Assembly (NCBI GenBank): GCA_030837265.1
Contig: JAUPKV010000159.1
Span: forward strand, 1-5,416
From: Methanobacteriota archaeon
GTDB lineage: Archaea > Halobacteriota > Methanosarcinia > Methanosarcinales > Methanosarcinaceae
Length of the DNA stretch: 5,416 nt
Direction of reading: 5' to 3'
Within the stretch, counting starts at the first letter, position 1. Each line of letters starts with the position of its first letter. The position numbers were made by a program, and so were the translations under genes. Below are positions 1 through 5,362 of the stretch, one piece after another. Below the pieces are notes generated by a model that ran no database searches, was not told the origin of the DNA, and saw only the letters and a program-made list of their open reading frames with translations.

Positions 1-2
1 AA

Positions 3-110
3 GAAGTGAGGGCCGGGCGTGGAATACTAAGCTGTGACCGGTGCATGAGGGTATTCTGGATGTCCTACCACTCACAAAAAACTAATCCGTGGCATGTGGG
101 CGATCATTGA
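3..110 (+). CDS. Possible 3' end of a gene entering from the left edge (zinc-ribbon-like tail)
   Basis: The third forward frame is open from the window edge to a TGA at 108-110 and gives 35 residues. The piece contains a CDRC pair followed by RVFW and, three residues on, a His. This spacing recalls the C-terminal zinc ribbon of Mut7-C (PF01927) RNase proteins, where a Cys-x2-Cys pair is followed by RVYW and GSH. That is family knowledge applied to a very short stretch: the first Cys pair would lie outside the window and the Gly is missing. A chance open frame is a real alternative. No start can be judged. Confidence 0.22.
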   Translation, partial: EVRAGRGILSCDRCMRVFWMSYHSQKTNPWHVGDH

Positions 111-236
111 TTCCTGCCCAAAATGATTACCAACAAATCAGACTCAAATTTGGTTCCAGCAAATGGGGTAAAGGCAATAGGAACCTTTAAGAATACCGCT
201 ATCTCGACGGTGTTTTATTGAGCAAGGACGGCAAAT

Positions 237-524
237 ATGCCTGTAAAACCATCGTTTGACTCCAAGTCCCTTAAACGGGCATATAACTGCCATGTCGAAA
301 TAACGTCTACACCCAGAGATTTCTATTATGAAGTCTCCAGGCACTATGGCACCCCACGCCCATCAATTCAGCAGCTGCTCAGCTATGGGCGGCATCATTT
401 TACAGACTACGAGCAGTTATGCCGTCAATTGCATGATGATGATACGGCAATCTCACTGCTCAGAGAGAAAGCGAATAATATCCTGTTAGCTGCTTCATGG
501 TGGCCATACCGGCAAAGGATGTAA
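237..524 (+). CDS. Hypothetical protein, 95 aa
   Basis: I do not recognise this family. The ATG at 237 is preceded by AAGGA at 224-228, a good ribosome binding site with 8-base spacing, which supports this start. The product is soluble-looking, mildly basic and rich in His, Tyr and Arg, with no signal peptide, membrane segment or obvious metal motif. Its second half (residues about 40-95) reads as two amphipathic helices, with a Leu/Ala-rich heptad-like run near residues 70-86 followed by a WWPYR segment close to the end. A second reading frame begins 5 bases after the stop with its own binding site, so this was probably the first gene of an operon whose second gene is now broken. The 126 bases upstream (111-236) hold no gene; TTTAAGA near 187 is a weak TATA candidate. 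Small DNA-binding or accessory protein is possible but unsupported. Confidence 0.55.
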   Translation: MPVKPSFDSKSLKRAYNCHVEITSTPRDFYYEVSRHYGTPRPSIQQLLSYGRHHFTDYEQLCRQLHDDDTAISLLREKANNILLAASWWPYRQRM

Positions 525-529
525 TAGCT

Positions 530-634
530 ATGGCAAGAAAGAGCAAATCGGTATCGATTAGAGAATTGCTCCTTGAGTCCTATTGGCAAATCAGCATGAT
601 ATGCCTCAGTTTCACCGCTTCTGCCGCTCCCTGA
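530..634 (+). pseudogene. Truncated second gene of the 237 operon (N-terminal stub)
   Basis: An ATG at 530 lies 5 bases after the stop of the 95-aa gene and 10 bases after an AAGGA motif (515-519), an arrangement expected of a translated operon partner. The frame runs 34 codons to a TGA at 632-634. The first 20 or so codons (MARKSKSVSIRELLL and onward) look like a normal basic start followed by a helix. The rest (about 596-634) overlaps, in another frame, the start of the desulfidase-like remnant, so it is probably out-of-frame readthrough of foreign sequence. I infer a gene cut off near 590-600 by a rearrangement. The alternative is a genuine 34-aa protein, or no gene at all. The parent family is not recognisable from so short a stub. 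Confidence 0.35.
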
Positions 635-876
635 TCGAAGACTAAGCAGACCTTTGGGAGATGCTGGCCCGCCAGGGGGCGAGTCTGCGCATCATGGGAC
701 TGGCAAGCAGCCCCAGATGCGGCGTGCAGACGACTAGCAGCGGCTACACGGGCGGACGGGTGCGGGAGTGCGAGCACGTGCGCGTTAGCGGGCGGGGGGT
801 GTTCATGGAGGAACTGCTGGCCGAGCTGGAGCTGCGGGGTGTGGCTTTTCGGGTTGAGGAAGTGGGGAGTTCGTAG
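601..876 (+). pseudogene. C-terminal remnant of a TudS/CD3072-like (DUF523-related) desulfidase
   Basis: One forward frame reads from about 601 through an internal TAA (643-645) to TAG (874-876). Before the TAA it encodes FHRFCRSLIED; after it, ADLWEMLARQG, then SSPRCGV (Cys codon at 718-720), a Gly-rich segment and GVFMEELLAEL. This order matches the C-terminal half of small TudS-related proteins as I know them: a C-R-x-L helix, a helix with a Gly-SP-x-CGV loop, a variable Gly-rich loop, then a G-x-G-VFMEEL helix. Such proteins have conserved Cys thought to bind an iron-sulfur cluster for thiouracil-type desulfidation. The N-terminal half with the first Cys and its MPCPE-like motif is absent. 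The break is a TAA, so amber readthrough by pyrrolysine does not explain it. The segment is GC-rich unlike the AT-rich DNA on its right. I call it a pseudogene; a short product from ATG 661 is possible but unlikely to be active. Confidence 0.6.
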
Positions 877-944
877 TCAGCAAAGGTGAATCGATTTCTT
901 CGTTGGCTCATTTGGCAAATTTTCAGTTTATTTTTAATATTATT

Positions 945-963
945 TTAGGTTGATATGACCTAA
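945..963. promoter_or_regulatory. DtxR/IdeR-like palindromic operator
   Basis: The 19 bases TTAGGTTGATATGACCTAA form perfect 6-bp inverted arms (TTAGGT and ACCTAA) around a 7-base centre. They match the known DtxR/IdeR box TTAGGTTAGSCTAACCTAA at 14 of 19 positions, with exact agreement in the outer arms. Archaeal DtxR relatives such as MDR1 and IdeR bind similar sites. Immediately upstream (927-944) lies a T/A-rich run that could be a TATA element or a T-tract terminator for upstream transcription. The site is 138 bases before the lipoprotein start, so metal control of that operon is possible but inferred; it could also be a relic of a lost gene. Confidence 0.42.
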
Positions 964-1029
964 TTTACATCGCGTGATCTGCTTAATTGGTGTCGAATCT
1001 ATGGCTAATTCCATCAGTTAACAGAGAGA

Positions 1030-1048
1030 TATATCGATAAGTATTTAA
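1030..1048 (+). promoter_or_regulatory. Candidate TATA element(s) of the lipoprotein operon
   Basis: Two AT-rich boxes, TATATC (1030-1035) and TATTTAA (1042-1048), lie 50-70 bases before the ATG at 1101. With the usual archaeal spacing of about 25 bases, transcription would start near 1057-1073 and give a short leader. The purine-rich ACAGAGAG just upstream could serve as a BRE. Both the choice of box and the archaeal assignment are inferred. Confidence 0.3.
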
Positions 1049-1100
1049 CGAATTACTTAGAAACCTTTTGGACGCTAAGTATGATCTGGGGGCAAATTCA

Positions 1101-1517
1101 ATGAAAAATTTGTTGGCTATATTAATAGTCGTATTTTTAATGTCGGTGTCGTTGGTGGCGTGTGACACTGGGAAAACGCAAATAAGTAAATGCGCGCGGT
1201 GTAATTGCACAGACAATAATTCATTAGATGTGATCGGTTCTGAATTAATTGGTTATGGTAAATATCTAAATCTTGGCAATGGATATGTGTTAAGTGGCAC
1301 AAACTATATAGGTGATTCTGGAATAATTTTTGACTTATTAAAAGATGAAATTTCAGTGTGCGATATTACGGTAACTAATTCCGGGCAATGTTACTGTTAT
1401 GATGAAAATGGGAACGCGATCCTTCATATGGAATTTGATGAAATGATTAACAAAGGGCCAAAGGATTTACCACCAAAATATTATGTTCGATGGGAGTGGC
1501 TACCATTGGAAAGATAA
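1101..1517 (+). CDS. Cys-rich lipoprotein with an S-layer-domain-like fold, 138 aa
   Basis: The chosen start is ATG 1101, giving a short Lys-Asn N-terminus, a hydrophobic helix (residues 4-17) and a lipobox LVAC at residues 18-21, so Cys21 should be lipidated and the protein anchored outside the membrane. An in-frame ATG at 1068 would add 11 polar residues and bury the signal, so it is rejected; a GGGGG run sits 10 bases before 1101. Six further Cys follow: a CARCNC cluster (31, 34, 36) and Cys 87, 97 and 99. The body (about 42-118) has the pattern LGNGYVL, then I-x-x-x-G, an aliphatic strand, LLKD, a beta strand with a YCY, and ILHMEFDEM. This resembles one unit of the Methanosarcina S-layer domain (PF07752), which is usually found in tandem in much larger proteins. 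That match is by eye. It heads an operon with the pentapeptide membrane protein 9 bases downstream, which points to a shared envelope role. A general small lipoprotein is the fallback. Confidence 0.78.
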   Translation: MKNLLAILIVVFLMSVSLVACDTGKTQISKCARCNCTDNNSLDVIGSELIGYGKYLNLGNGYVLSGTNYIGDSGIIFDLLKDEISVCDITVTNSGQCYCYDENGNAILHMEFDEMINKGPKDLPPKYYVRWEWLPLER

Positions 1518-1526
1518 GGTAATCAT

Positions 1527-3092
1527 ATGCATTTTTTTGAAGGATTTGGAAAGGCATGTAGTCAAAGGAGAATTGTTTATTTAGCATTGATACTCATAAT
1601 TTTTGCAGTATGCTTTGCAGTAAGTGGTGAGCTCTATGGAAATAAGATATCCTCTGATATAATTTCTGGTAACTATGTCGATCTTAACAATAAAAAGATA
1701 AATGGTGATATTGTTGTAACAAATGCGTCAATATGTCAAAAGTTAATAATTGAAAACTCCGAAATCAATGGAAATGTAGTCTTTGATCAATCCCTATTCA
1801 ATAATGATGTATCTTTTGCAAACACAACCATAATGGGACAATCGTCTTTTGTCAATTCAATTTTTAATCGCGTTTCTAAATTTAATCGTTCATACTTTAG
1901 GGATAGGGCGAATTTTGAAAATGCAACTTTTACACAAGGCAGATTCGAGGATGCCGAATTTTCTGGGGATGCAGTATTCAGTTACTGCAAATTCATCAAC
2001 AAACCAACTTTTGGGTGCGCTATATTTAACAAAGATGCAATATTTAGAAATTCTAATTTTAAAAAAAGTGATTTTAGCAATGTCCATTTTAAAGGAATTG
2101 CGTTTTTTCCAATGGCAGCATTTGGAGATGCGACTTACTTCAACTCCGCAATTATGTCTGATGAAGCGAATTTTTATAATGTATCATTTCATGGTGTTGC
2201 AGTCTTTTCTGATCTCAAGGCATCAAACAAAGTTGACTTTTCAAATGCGGTGTTCTCGAGGATGGCTGACTTCACGGATTCCAGATTTGGCGGCTATACC
2301 GATTTCTATAAAGCAGAATTTCAAGAAGAAGCACACTTTTCAAATCTCAAGGCGTCAAGCGAAGTTGATTTTTCTAGATCAAATTTCTCACAAAAGGCCG
2401 ATTTCCGCGATACCAGATTCAATGGTTATGTTAATTTCAAAAATGCAAGTTTTAAAAATCTTACGCTAAATGGTGCTATCTTAAATCAATTCTACTTGCC
2501 CTGGAAAAATGTCAAGGGTAAGTTGGATTGTGACGAATATTTATACTTGCGTATGATTAATACTTATAAAGATATGGGGTTGTTTGATGACGCAGACGAC
2601 TGCTATTATTACTTTAAGAATAATTACCATCAGTCCTACATATTCAGCGATTGCATTGAATCAATTCTAGGGGAACTGTATGGCTGGGGTGTAAAACCAC
2701 TTAATACTATAAAGTGGTCAATTATTTTCATCTTAATTTTCGGACTGTATTTTTGGCTCCCTTATATCTTAACCGATGCTCATTGCACAGAAGGAAGGTC
2801 AGACACACCTGGAACAAAATATTCTGGATGCAGACCAAATGGTTCAGTGCAATCAATGGAGCTCCATGCAGGAAGATTCTTTGATGCGGCCAAATCCACA
2901 TGTCTATCATTAATTATATCCTTAATTCTCAGCGCAAGGATCTTTGCTTCTGCATTGACTTCTACAATAGACGGTCCATCAATGAATGGATCGGGGAGAA
3001 ATATTGCCAAATTAGAGAAGTTATTAGCTCATCTCATGGCTTTCCTTTTCTTGATAGCAATTTCAAAGACGATATTGAGGGAAATTATATAA
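1527..3092 (+). CDS. Membrane-anchored pentapeptide-repeat protein with a C-terminal channel-like domain, 521 aa
   Basis: Residues 16-34 form a transmembrane helix. From about 50 to 315 runs a pentapeptide-type repeat (PF13576-like) with Phe alternating every 5 and 6 residues and Ala/Asn/Asp before it (ADF, NAxF), which should fold as a quadrilateral beta-helix. Residues 335-370 (DEYLYLRM...DDADDCYYYF) form the helical linker common after such repeats. Then comes GWGVKPLNTIKWS leading into a helix at 397-415, a Cys-containing loop, a second hydrophobic segment at 456-477 and a third at 497-515. In relatives that fuse pentapeptide repeats to two-helix potassium channels, the middle segment holds the pore helix and a TxGYG filter. 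Here FFDAAKSTCLSL sits at the pore-helix place but no filter exists, so ion conduction is unlikely or altered. The ATG at 1527 follows AAGG 7 bases upstream, 9 bases after the lipoprotein stop, so the two are probably one transcript. Low GC and an intact long frame suggest an active gene. Function is unknown; an envelope scaffold or sensor is my inference. Confidence 0.88.
   Translation: MHFFEGFGKACSQRRIVYLALILIIFAVCFAVSGELYGNKISSDIISGNYVDLNNKKINGDIVVTNASICQKLIIENSEINGNVVFDQSLFNNDVSFANTTIMGQSSFVNSIFNRVSKFNRSYFRDRANFENATFTQGRFEDAEFSGDAVFSYCKFINKPTFGCAIFNKDAIFRNSNFKKSDFSNVHFKGIAFFPMAAFGDATYFNSAIMSDEANFYNVSFHGVAVFSDLKASNKVDFSNAVFSRMADFTDSRFGGYTDFYKAEFQEEAHFSNLKASSEVDFSRSNFSQKADFRDTRFNGYVNFKNASFKNLTLNGAILNQFYLPWKNVKGKLDCDEYLYLRMINTYKDMGLFDDADDCYYYFKNNYHQSYIFSDCIESILGELYGWGVKPLNTIKWSIIFILIFGLYFWLPYILTDAHCTEGRSDTPGTKYSGCRPNGSVQSMELHAGRFFDAAKSTCLSLIISLILSARIFASALTSTIDGPSMNGSGRNIAKLEKLLAHLMAFLFLIAISKTILREII
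2205..2468 (+). repeat. Tandem 132-bp (44-codon) duplication in the beta-helix
   Basis: Two adjacent units, residues 227-270 and 271-314, share the frame FS(D/N)LKAS, VDFS, ADF, D(S/T)RF, GY and NF/DF at identical spacing. The DNA also matches over several blocks (for example TCTCAAGGC and ACCAGATT-like stretches). Each unit is exactly four 11-residue Phe periods, so a copy adds whole beta-helix layers without disturbing the fold. The match is stronger than between other repeat units, so the duplication is fairly recent. Confidence 0.85.
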
Positions 3093-3119
3093 GTCTCTTA
3101 TTTATGTGGCTTGGGATTT

Positions 3120-3275
3120 TCATGAGAAGTTTGGTATAGACAAAACCTGATAGACACTGATTTTCAGCTCTCCATTGTTGTCGCTGTAACCACCGCCATC
3201 GAAGACGCGGGCTTTGATGTCTTCTCCAGGCTTTCGGAGAGCGGGTTTGATCGCCAGCTTCTTGCCGTTCAGCCT
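3120..3275 (-). pseudogene. Unrelated tail joined to the restriction-gene remnant
   Basis: After the LQKLKAE of the restriction remnant, the good reading moves to another frame: LNGKKLAIKPALRKPGED, then IKARVFDGGGYSDNNGELK and ISVYQV, ending at TGA (3122-3120). A stop at 3278-3276 in this frame shows that it was not read through from upstream. The text is not what follows in Eco57I-like enzymes. The D-x-x-YSDN-x-G-x-L-x-I-x-V pattern recalls the end of calcium-dependent galactose-binding (PA-IL/LecA-like) domains, but this is a resemblance only. I infer a fragment of a second gene fused at about 3264-3278, or a frameshifted part of an unusual restriction enzyme. Confidence 0.35.
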
Positions 3276-4205
3276 TCAGCTTTTGCAGGGATAGCTCGTA
3301 GTAGTATCTGTTATTGATATCCAGCAGGCTGCGGCTCTCCGCATAGAAGATGAAGAGCAGTCGGTAGAGCAGCCGCATGCTGCTCTCCGCCGCCCGGCCC
3401 ACTGCCTGCTGGTCTGGCCCAGCCGCGCCGGTGGCTGCCTCCGCCAGGAAGCCCTGCGCCAGGATCTTCATGGCCCGGTAGACGTTCTCCTTCAGGTCCT
3501 CGCCAATCTCCTGGGCGTAGGCCACGCTCTCCTCCCTCACCCGGTCGAGGAAGCAGCCGCCATCCACTGTCTGCCCGAAGGCCTCCCGGCGAAAGAAGAG
3601 ATAGAAATACTTGAAATTCTCGATATCGCCCCCAGCCAGGAGAGAGGGCAGGTCTACCTCGTAGTAGTAGTCCAGTTTGTAGCTGGTCGTCTCATGATAG
3701 AGCCGCCAATAGCGGCCCGATGTCAAAATGGCCCATTTTGGGGCAGTGTCCCGCAGGTAGACATCGATCTGATAGCTGGGGTTTTGCATCTCGAAGCTTC
3801 CCTGGCCTTTGCGGCTCTTGTCCAGCGGGATCTTCCAGGAATTGGCATCGCCTACAGCTACGGCGCCGCGATAGTAGTCCTCGCCAGGACGTGCCTCCGC
3901 TTCATCCAGGCTCTGCTCATCAGGATAAAAAGCATAGTCAGGAGTCGGTCCTTTCCTGCTACCTTGCCCTGCACGCCGAAGTAGTGCCCCAGGATGCGCA
4001 GCACCGGGCGGATGAAGTTCTCCTCCAACTGTGATTCGTTGTAGTTTTCCAGAGCGCGTGCCTTGCGCTGGTAAAGCTCCTTGATGCTGGCGAAGGCCTC
4101 TTTCGGCTCAGCTTTTCGCCACTCGGGATTATCTATGACCAACTTTTCCAGATAGTGGTTGGAGAACAGATTGCTGTTCTTGAAGGGACGAGAGTCCTGA
4201 GGCAT
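3264..4205 (-). pseudogene. Decayed 5' part of a type IIG / Eco57I-like restriction-methylase gene
   Basis: The reading starts at ATG 4205 (MPQDSRPFKNSNLFSNHYL), continues through RPVLRILGHYFGVQGK, and loses frame near 3946. In the next frame it resumes at once with TPDYAFYPDE, then NPSYQIDVYL, WAILTSGRYWRLYH, FKYFYLFFRREAF and LLYRLLFIFYAESRSLL. This is the N-terminal nuclease and helical linker of large fused restriction-modification enzymes with an Eco57I-type methylase. The PD of the PD-(D/E)xK nuclease is seen; the usual ExK strand reads AVAVGDANSWK, so a catalytic acid may be lost. A single-base deletion (codon CGN reduced to CG) explains the frameshift. These enzymes usually exceed 900 residues; only about 310 remain, and no NPPY methyltransferase motif is present. 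The fragment is far richer in GC than its neighbours. It is surely non-functional as an R-M enzyme. Its end meets the convergent pentapeptide gene. Confidence 0.8.
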
Positions 4206-4261
4206 CTTGTCCCAAAGCCAGGGCGGCGGAAATGATAAAAGTATCGAGCCTCTTCAAAACC

Positions 4262-4268
4262 TTTATAC
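4262..4268 (+). promoter_or_regulatory. Archaeal-type TATA box of the DUF4325-PIN operon
   Basis: TTTATAC, preceded by AAAACC that could act as a BRE, lies 46 bases before the chosen start at 4315. With typical spacing, transcription would begin near 4290 and give a leader of about 25 bases. The position supports ATG 4315 over the far-upstream TTG 4207, which would lie before the promoter. Confidence 0.4.
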
Positions 4269-4314
4269 GTCTAACCAAGTACATATTGTATCGTATGGAT
4301 GGAGAGTTGCTTTC

Positions 4315-4797
4315 ATGTCTGTAGCCAATGTCGAGGAAGCAAAGGTTACGGTTGATGAAAGGAAATTTAACGACTTTCAGTTGCAATCAATTGGAATTGA
4401 GGAGAAGTCTATGATGGATATGGCTGCCTTGGGCGTGGGATCTGTGGAATTGATATGTGTCCCAAAAATCGCAAAAAGCGGGTTTTGTCTATCAACATCT
4501 TGCGGTCATAAGCTGTATGAAGTCATAGCAGATGCGCTGCATTCTGGAAAGGGTGTACTTGTCTCCTTTAGTCGCGTCAGTGATATTAGTGCCGCTTTTT
4601 TGGAATCCAGTATTGGCAGGTTGTATCGCGGCGACTTTTCCGATGAGGTGATTGCGAAAAAAGTAGTTGTCTGCGGCCTGTCTGATGATGACGCATTTGT
4701 GCTTAAAATGATCATCGATAGGACAAAGGATTATTCAAAGAATCCCGGTCATTTTGAGGCGGAAATGAAGGAAGTACTGGGCGAAGCTGATGAGTAA
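4315..4797 (+). CDS. STAS-like DUF4325 protein, 160 aa; putative partner of the PIN nuclease
   Basis: The chosen start is ATG 4315, with GGAGAG beginning at 4301 (about 10-base spacing) and a TATA box at 4262. A longer reading from TTG 4207 exists but would extend into the restriction remnant's start. Residues about 45-135 show the DUF4325 (PF14213) order: a beta strand (VELICVP), GFCLSTSCGHKL leading into a helix, then VLVSFSRVSDISAAFLESSIGRLY (81-104), which matches the family signature of a hydrophobic strand, a short V-x-x-IS turn and an F-containing helix, and a last strand VVVCGL with a helix. STAS-type domains act as protein-binding switches, often with nucleotide or kinase partners; no enzyme motif is visible. 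The C-terminus is acidic. Its stop overlaps the PIN gene start by 8 bases, so translation is likely coupled. By position and type it is the likely antitoxin or regulator; that role is inferred. Confidence 0.75.
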   Translation: MSVANVEEAKVTVDERKFNDFQLQSIGIEEKSMMDMAALGVGSVELICVPKIAKSGFCLSTSCGHKLYEVIADALHSGKGVLVSFSRVSDISAAFLESSIGRLYRGDFSDEVIAKKVVVCGLSDDDAFVLKMIIDRTKDYSKNPGHFEAEMKEVLGEADE

Positions 4798-5362
4798 TCC
4801 GGTCGAAGATATAAGGAAAAAATCAGATTTTGACGAGAAGGATTGTTTTTTTCTGGATACTAATGTGTGGCTCTATATTTATTATGGCATATATTCTGAA
4901 CAGGATAGATATTTTAAAAAATGGTACACGGATGCTTTCGAAAAAATGCTGCTCTGCAACTGCAAGATTTTTGTAGATTTTTTAGTTCTTTCAGAATTTG
5001 TAAATCGATTTGCGCGTTTGGAATATGATCGAAAAATGCCGCCCATCAAGAGGGAGCCAAATAGAAATAATTACAAAATTTTCCGTAAATCCGGCGATGG
5101 ACAGAATACGGCACGAGAAATTGTAATTAATATAAATAAAATATTAAATAAATCGGAATTGTGTGACCTCGATTATAACTTCATCAAACCCAAACTATCA
5201 GCTCAATTGAAGGAATATGAAAAATTCGATTCTGATTTTAACGATCTGATTTATGTCGAATTATGCAAAGAGAAAAAATTTACGTTTGTAACCCATGATG
5301 GGGACTTTAGTAATCATGACATCCATGTACTTACCGCAAATAATGCGATGCTAAGCCGATGA
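4790..5362 (+). CDS. PIN-domain protein (putative ribonuclease toxin), 190 aa
   Basis: The PIN fold is recognised from FFLDTNVWLY near the N-terminus (Asp23), LSEFVNR (Glu69), a DSDFNDLIYVEL segment (Asp149 and Asp152) and FVTHDGDF (Asp170, Asp172). Together these form the expected acidic metal-binding cluster of PIN RNases, so catalysis should be intact. At 190 residues it is longer than the 120-150 usual for VapC toxins; the extra sequence is a charged insertion of about 85-145 (MPPIKREPNRNNYK...NTAREIVININKIL), perhaps a partner or substrate-binding helix pair. The start ATG 4790 lies inside the end of the DUF4325 gene with only a weak ribosome binding site, suggesting reinitiation after the upstream gene. 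Its position second in an operon behind a small non-enzymatic protein mirrors toxin-antitoxin layout. The target is unknown; tRNA or rRNA cleavage is known for VapC relatives but not shown here. Confidence 0.85.
   Translation: MSNPVEDIRKKSDFDEKDCFFLDTNVWLYIYYGIYSEQDRYFKKWYTDAFEKMLLCNCKIFVDFLVLSEFVNRFARLEYDRKMPPIKREPNRNNYKIFRKSGDGQNTAREIVININKILNKSELCDLDYNFIKPKLSAQLKEYEKFDSDFNDLIYVELCKEKKFTFVTHDGDFSNHDIHVLTANNAMLSR

Noticed and set aside
643..645. Readthrough of the stop in the desulfidase remnant as a recoded (pyrrolysine) codon.
   Set aside because: The codon is TAA, while pyrrolysine uses TAG, and the N-terminal half of the protein is also missing.
877..1100. A short ORF (1001-1021, six residues) as a leader peptide.
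   Set aside because: It has no clear ribosome binding site and no codon pattern such as repeated regulatory codons; a chance ATG is the simpler reading.
1849..2469. A 206-codon open frame on the + strand inside the pentapeptide gene.
   Set aside because: It is the shifted frame of the repetitive beta-helix gene; the periodic codons keep it open. The Phe/Ala/Asn periodicity is meaningful only in the 1527-3092 frame.
3694..4034. Two overlapping + strand open frames of about 100 codons.
   Set aside because: Both lie opposite the GC-rich restriction-enzyme remnant, whose minus-strand translation shows recognisable family sequence; the + strand products are Arg/Pro-rich antisense text.
4207..4314. 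A 36-residue N-terminal extension of the DUF4325 protein from TTG 4207.
   Set aside because: It precedes the TATA box at 4262, has no good ribosome binding site, and its low-complexity text is not part of the domain.
4129..4386. An 85-codon minus-strand frame across the DUF4325 start.
   Set aside because: It overlaps the promoter and start of a well-supported gene and the start of the restriction remnant, and shows no domain-like features.
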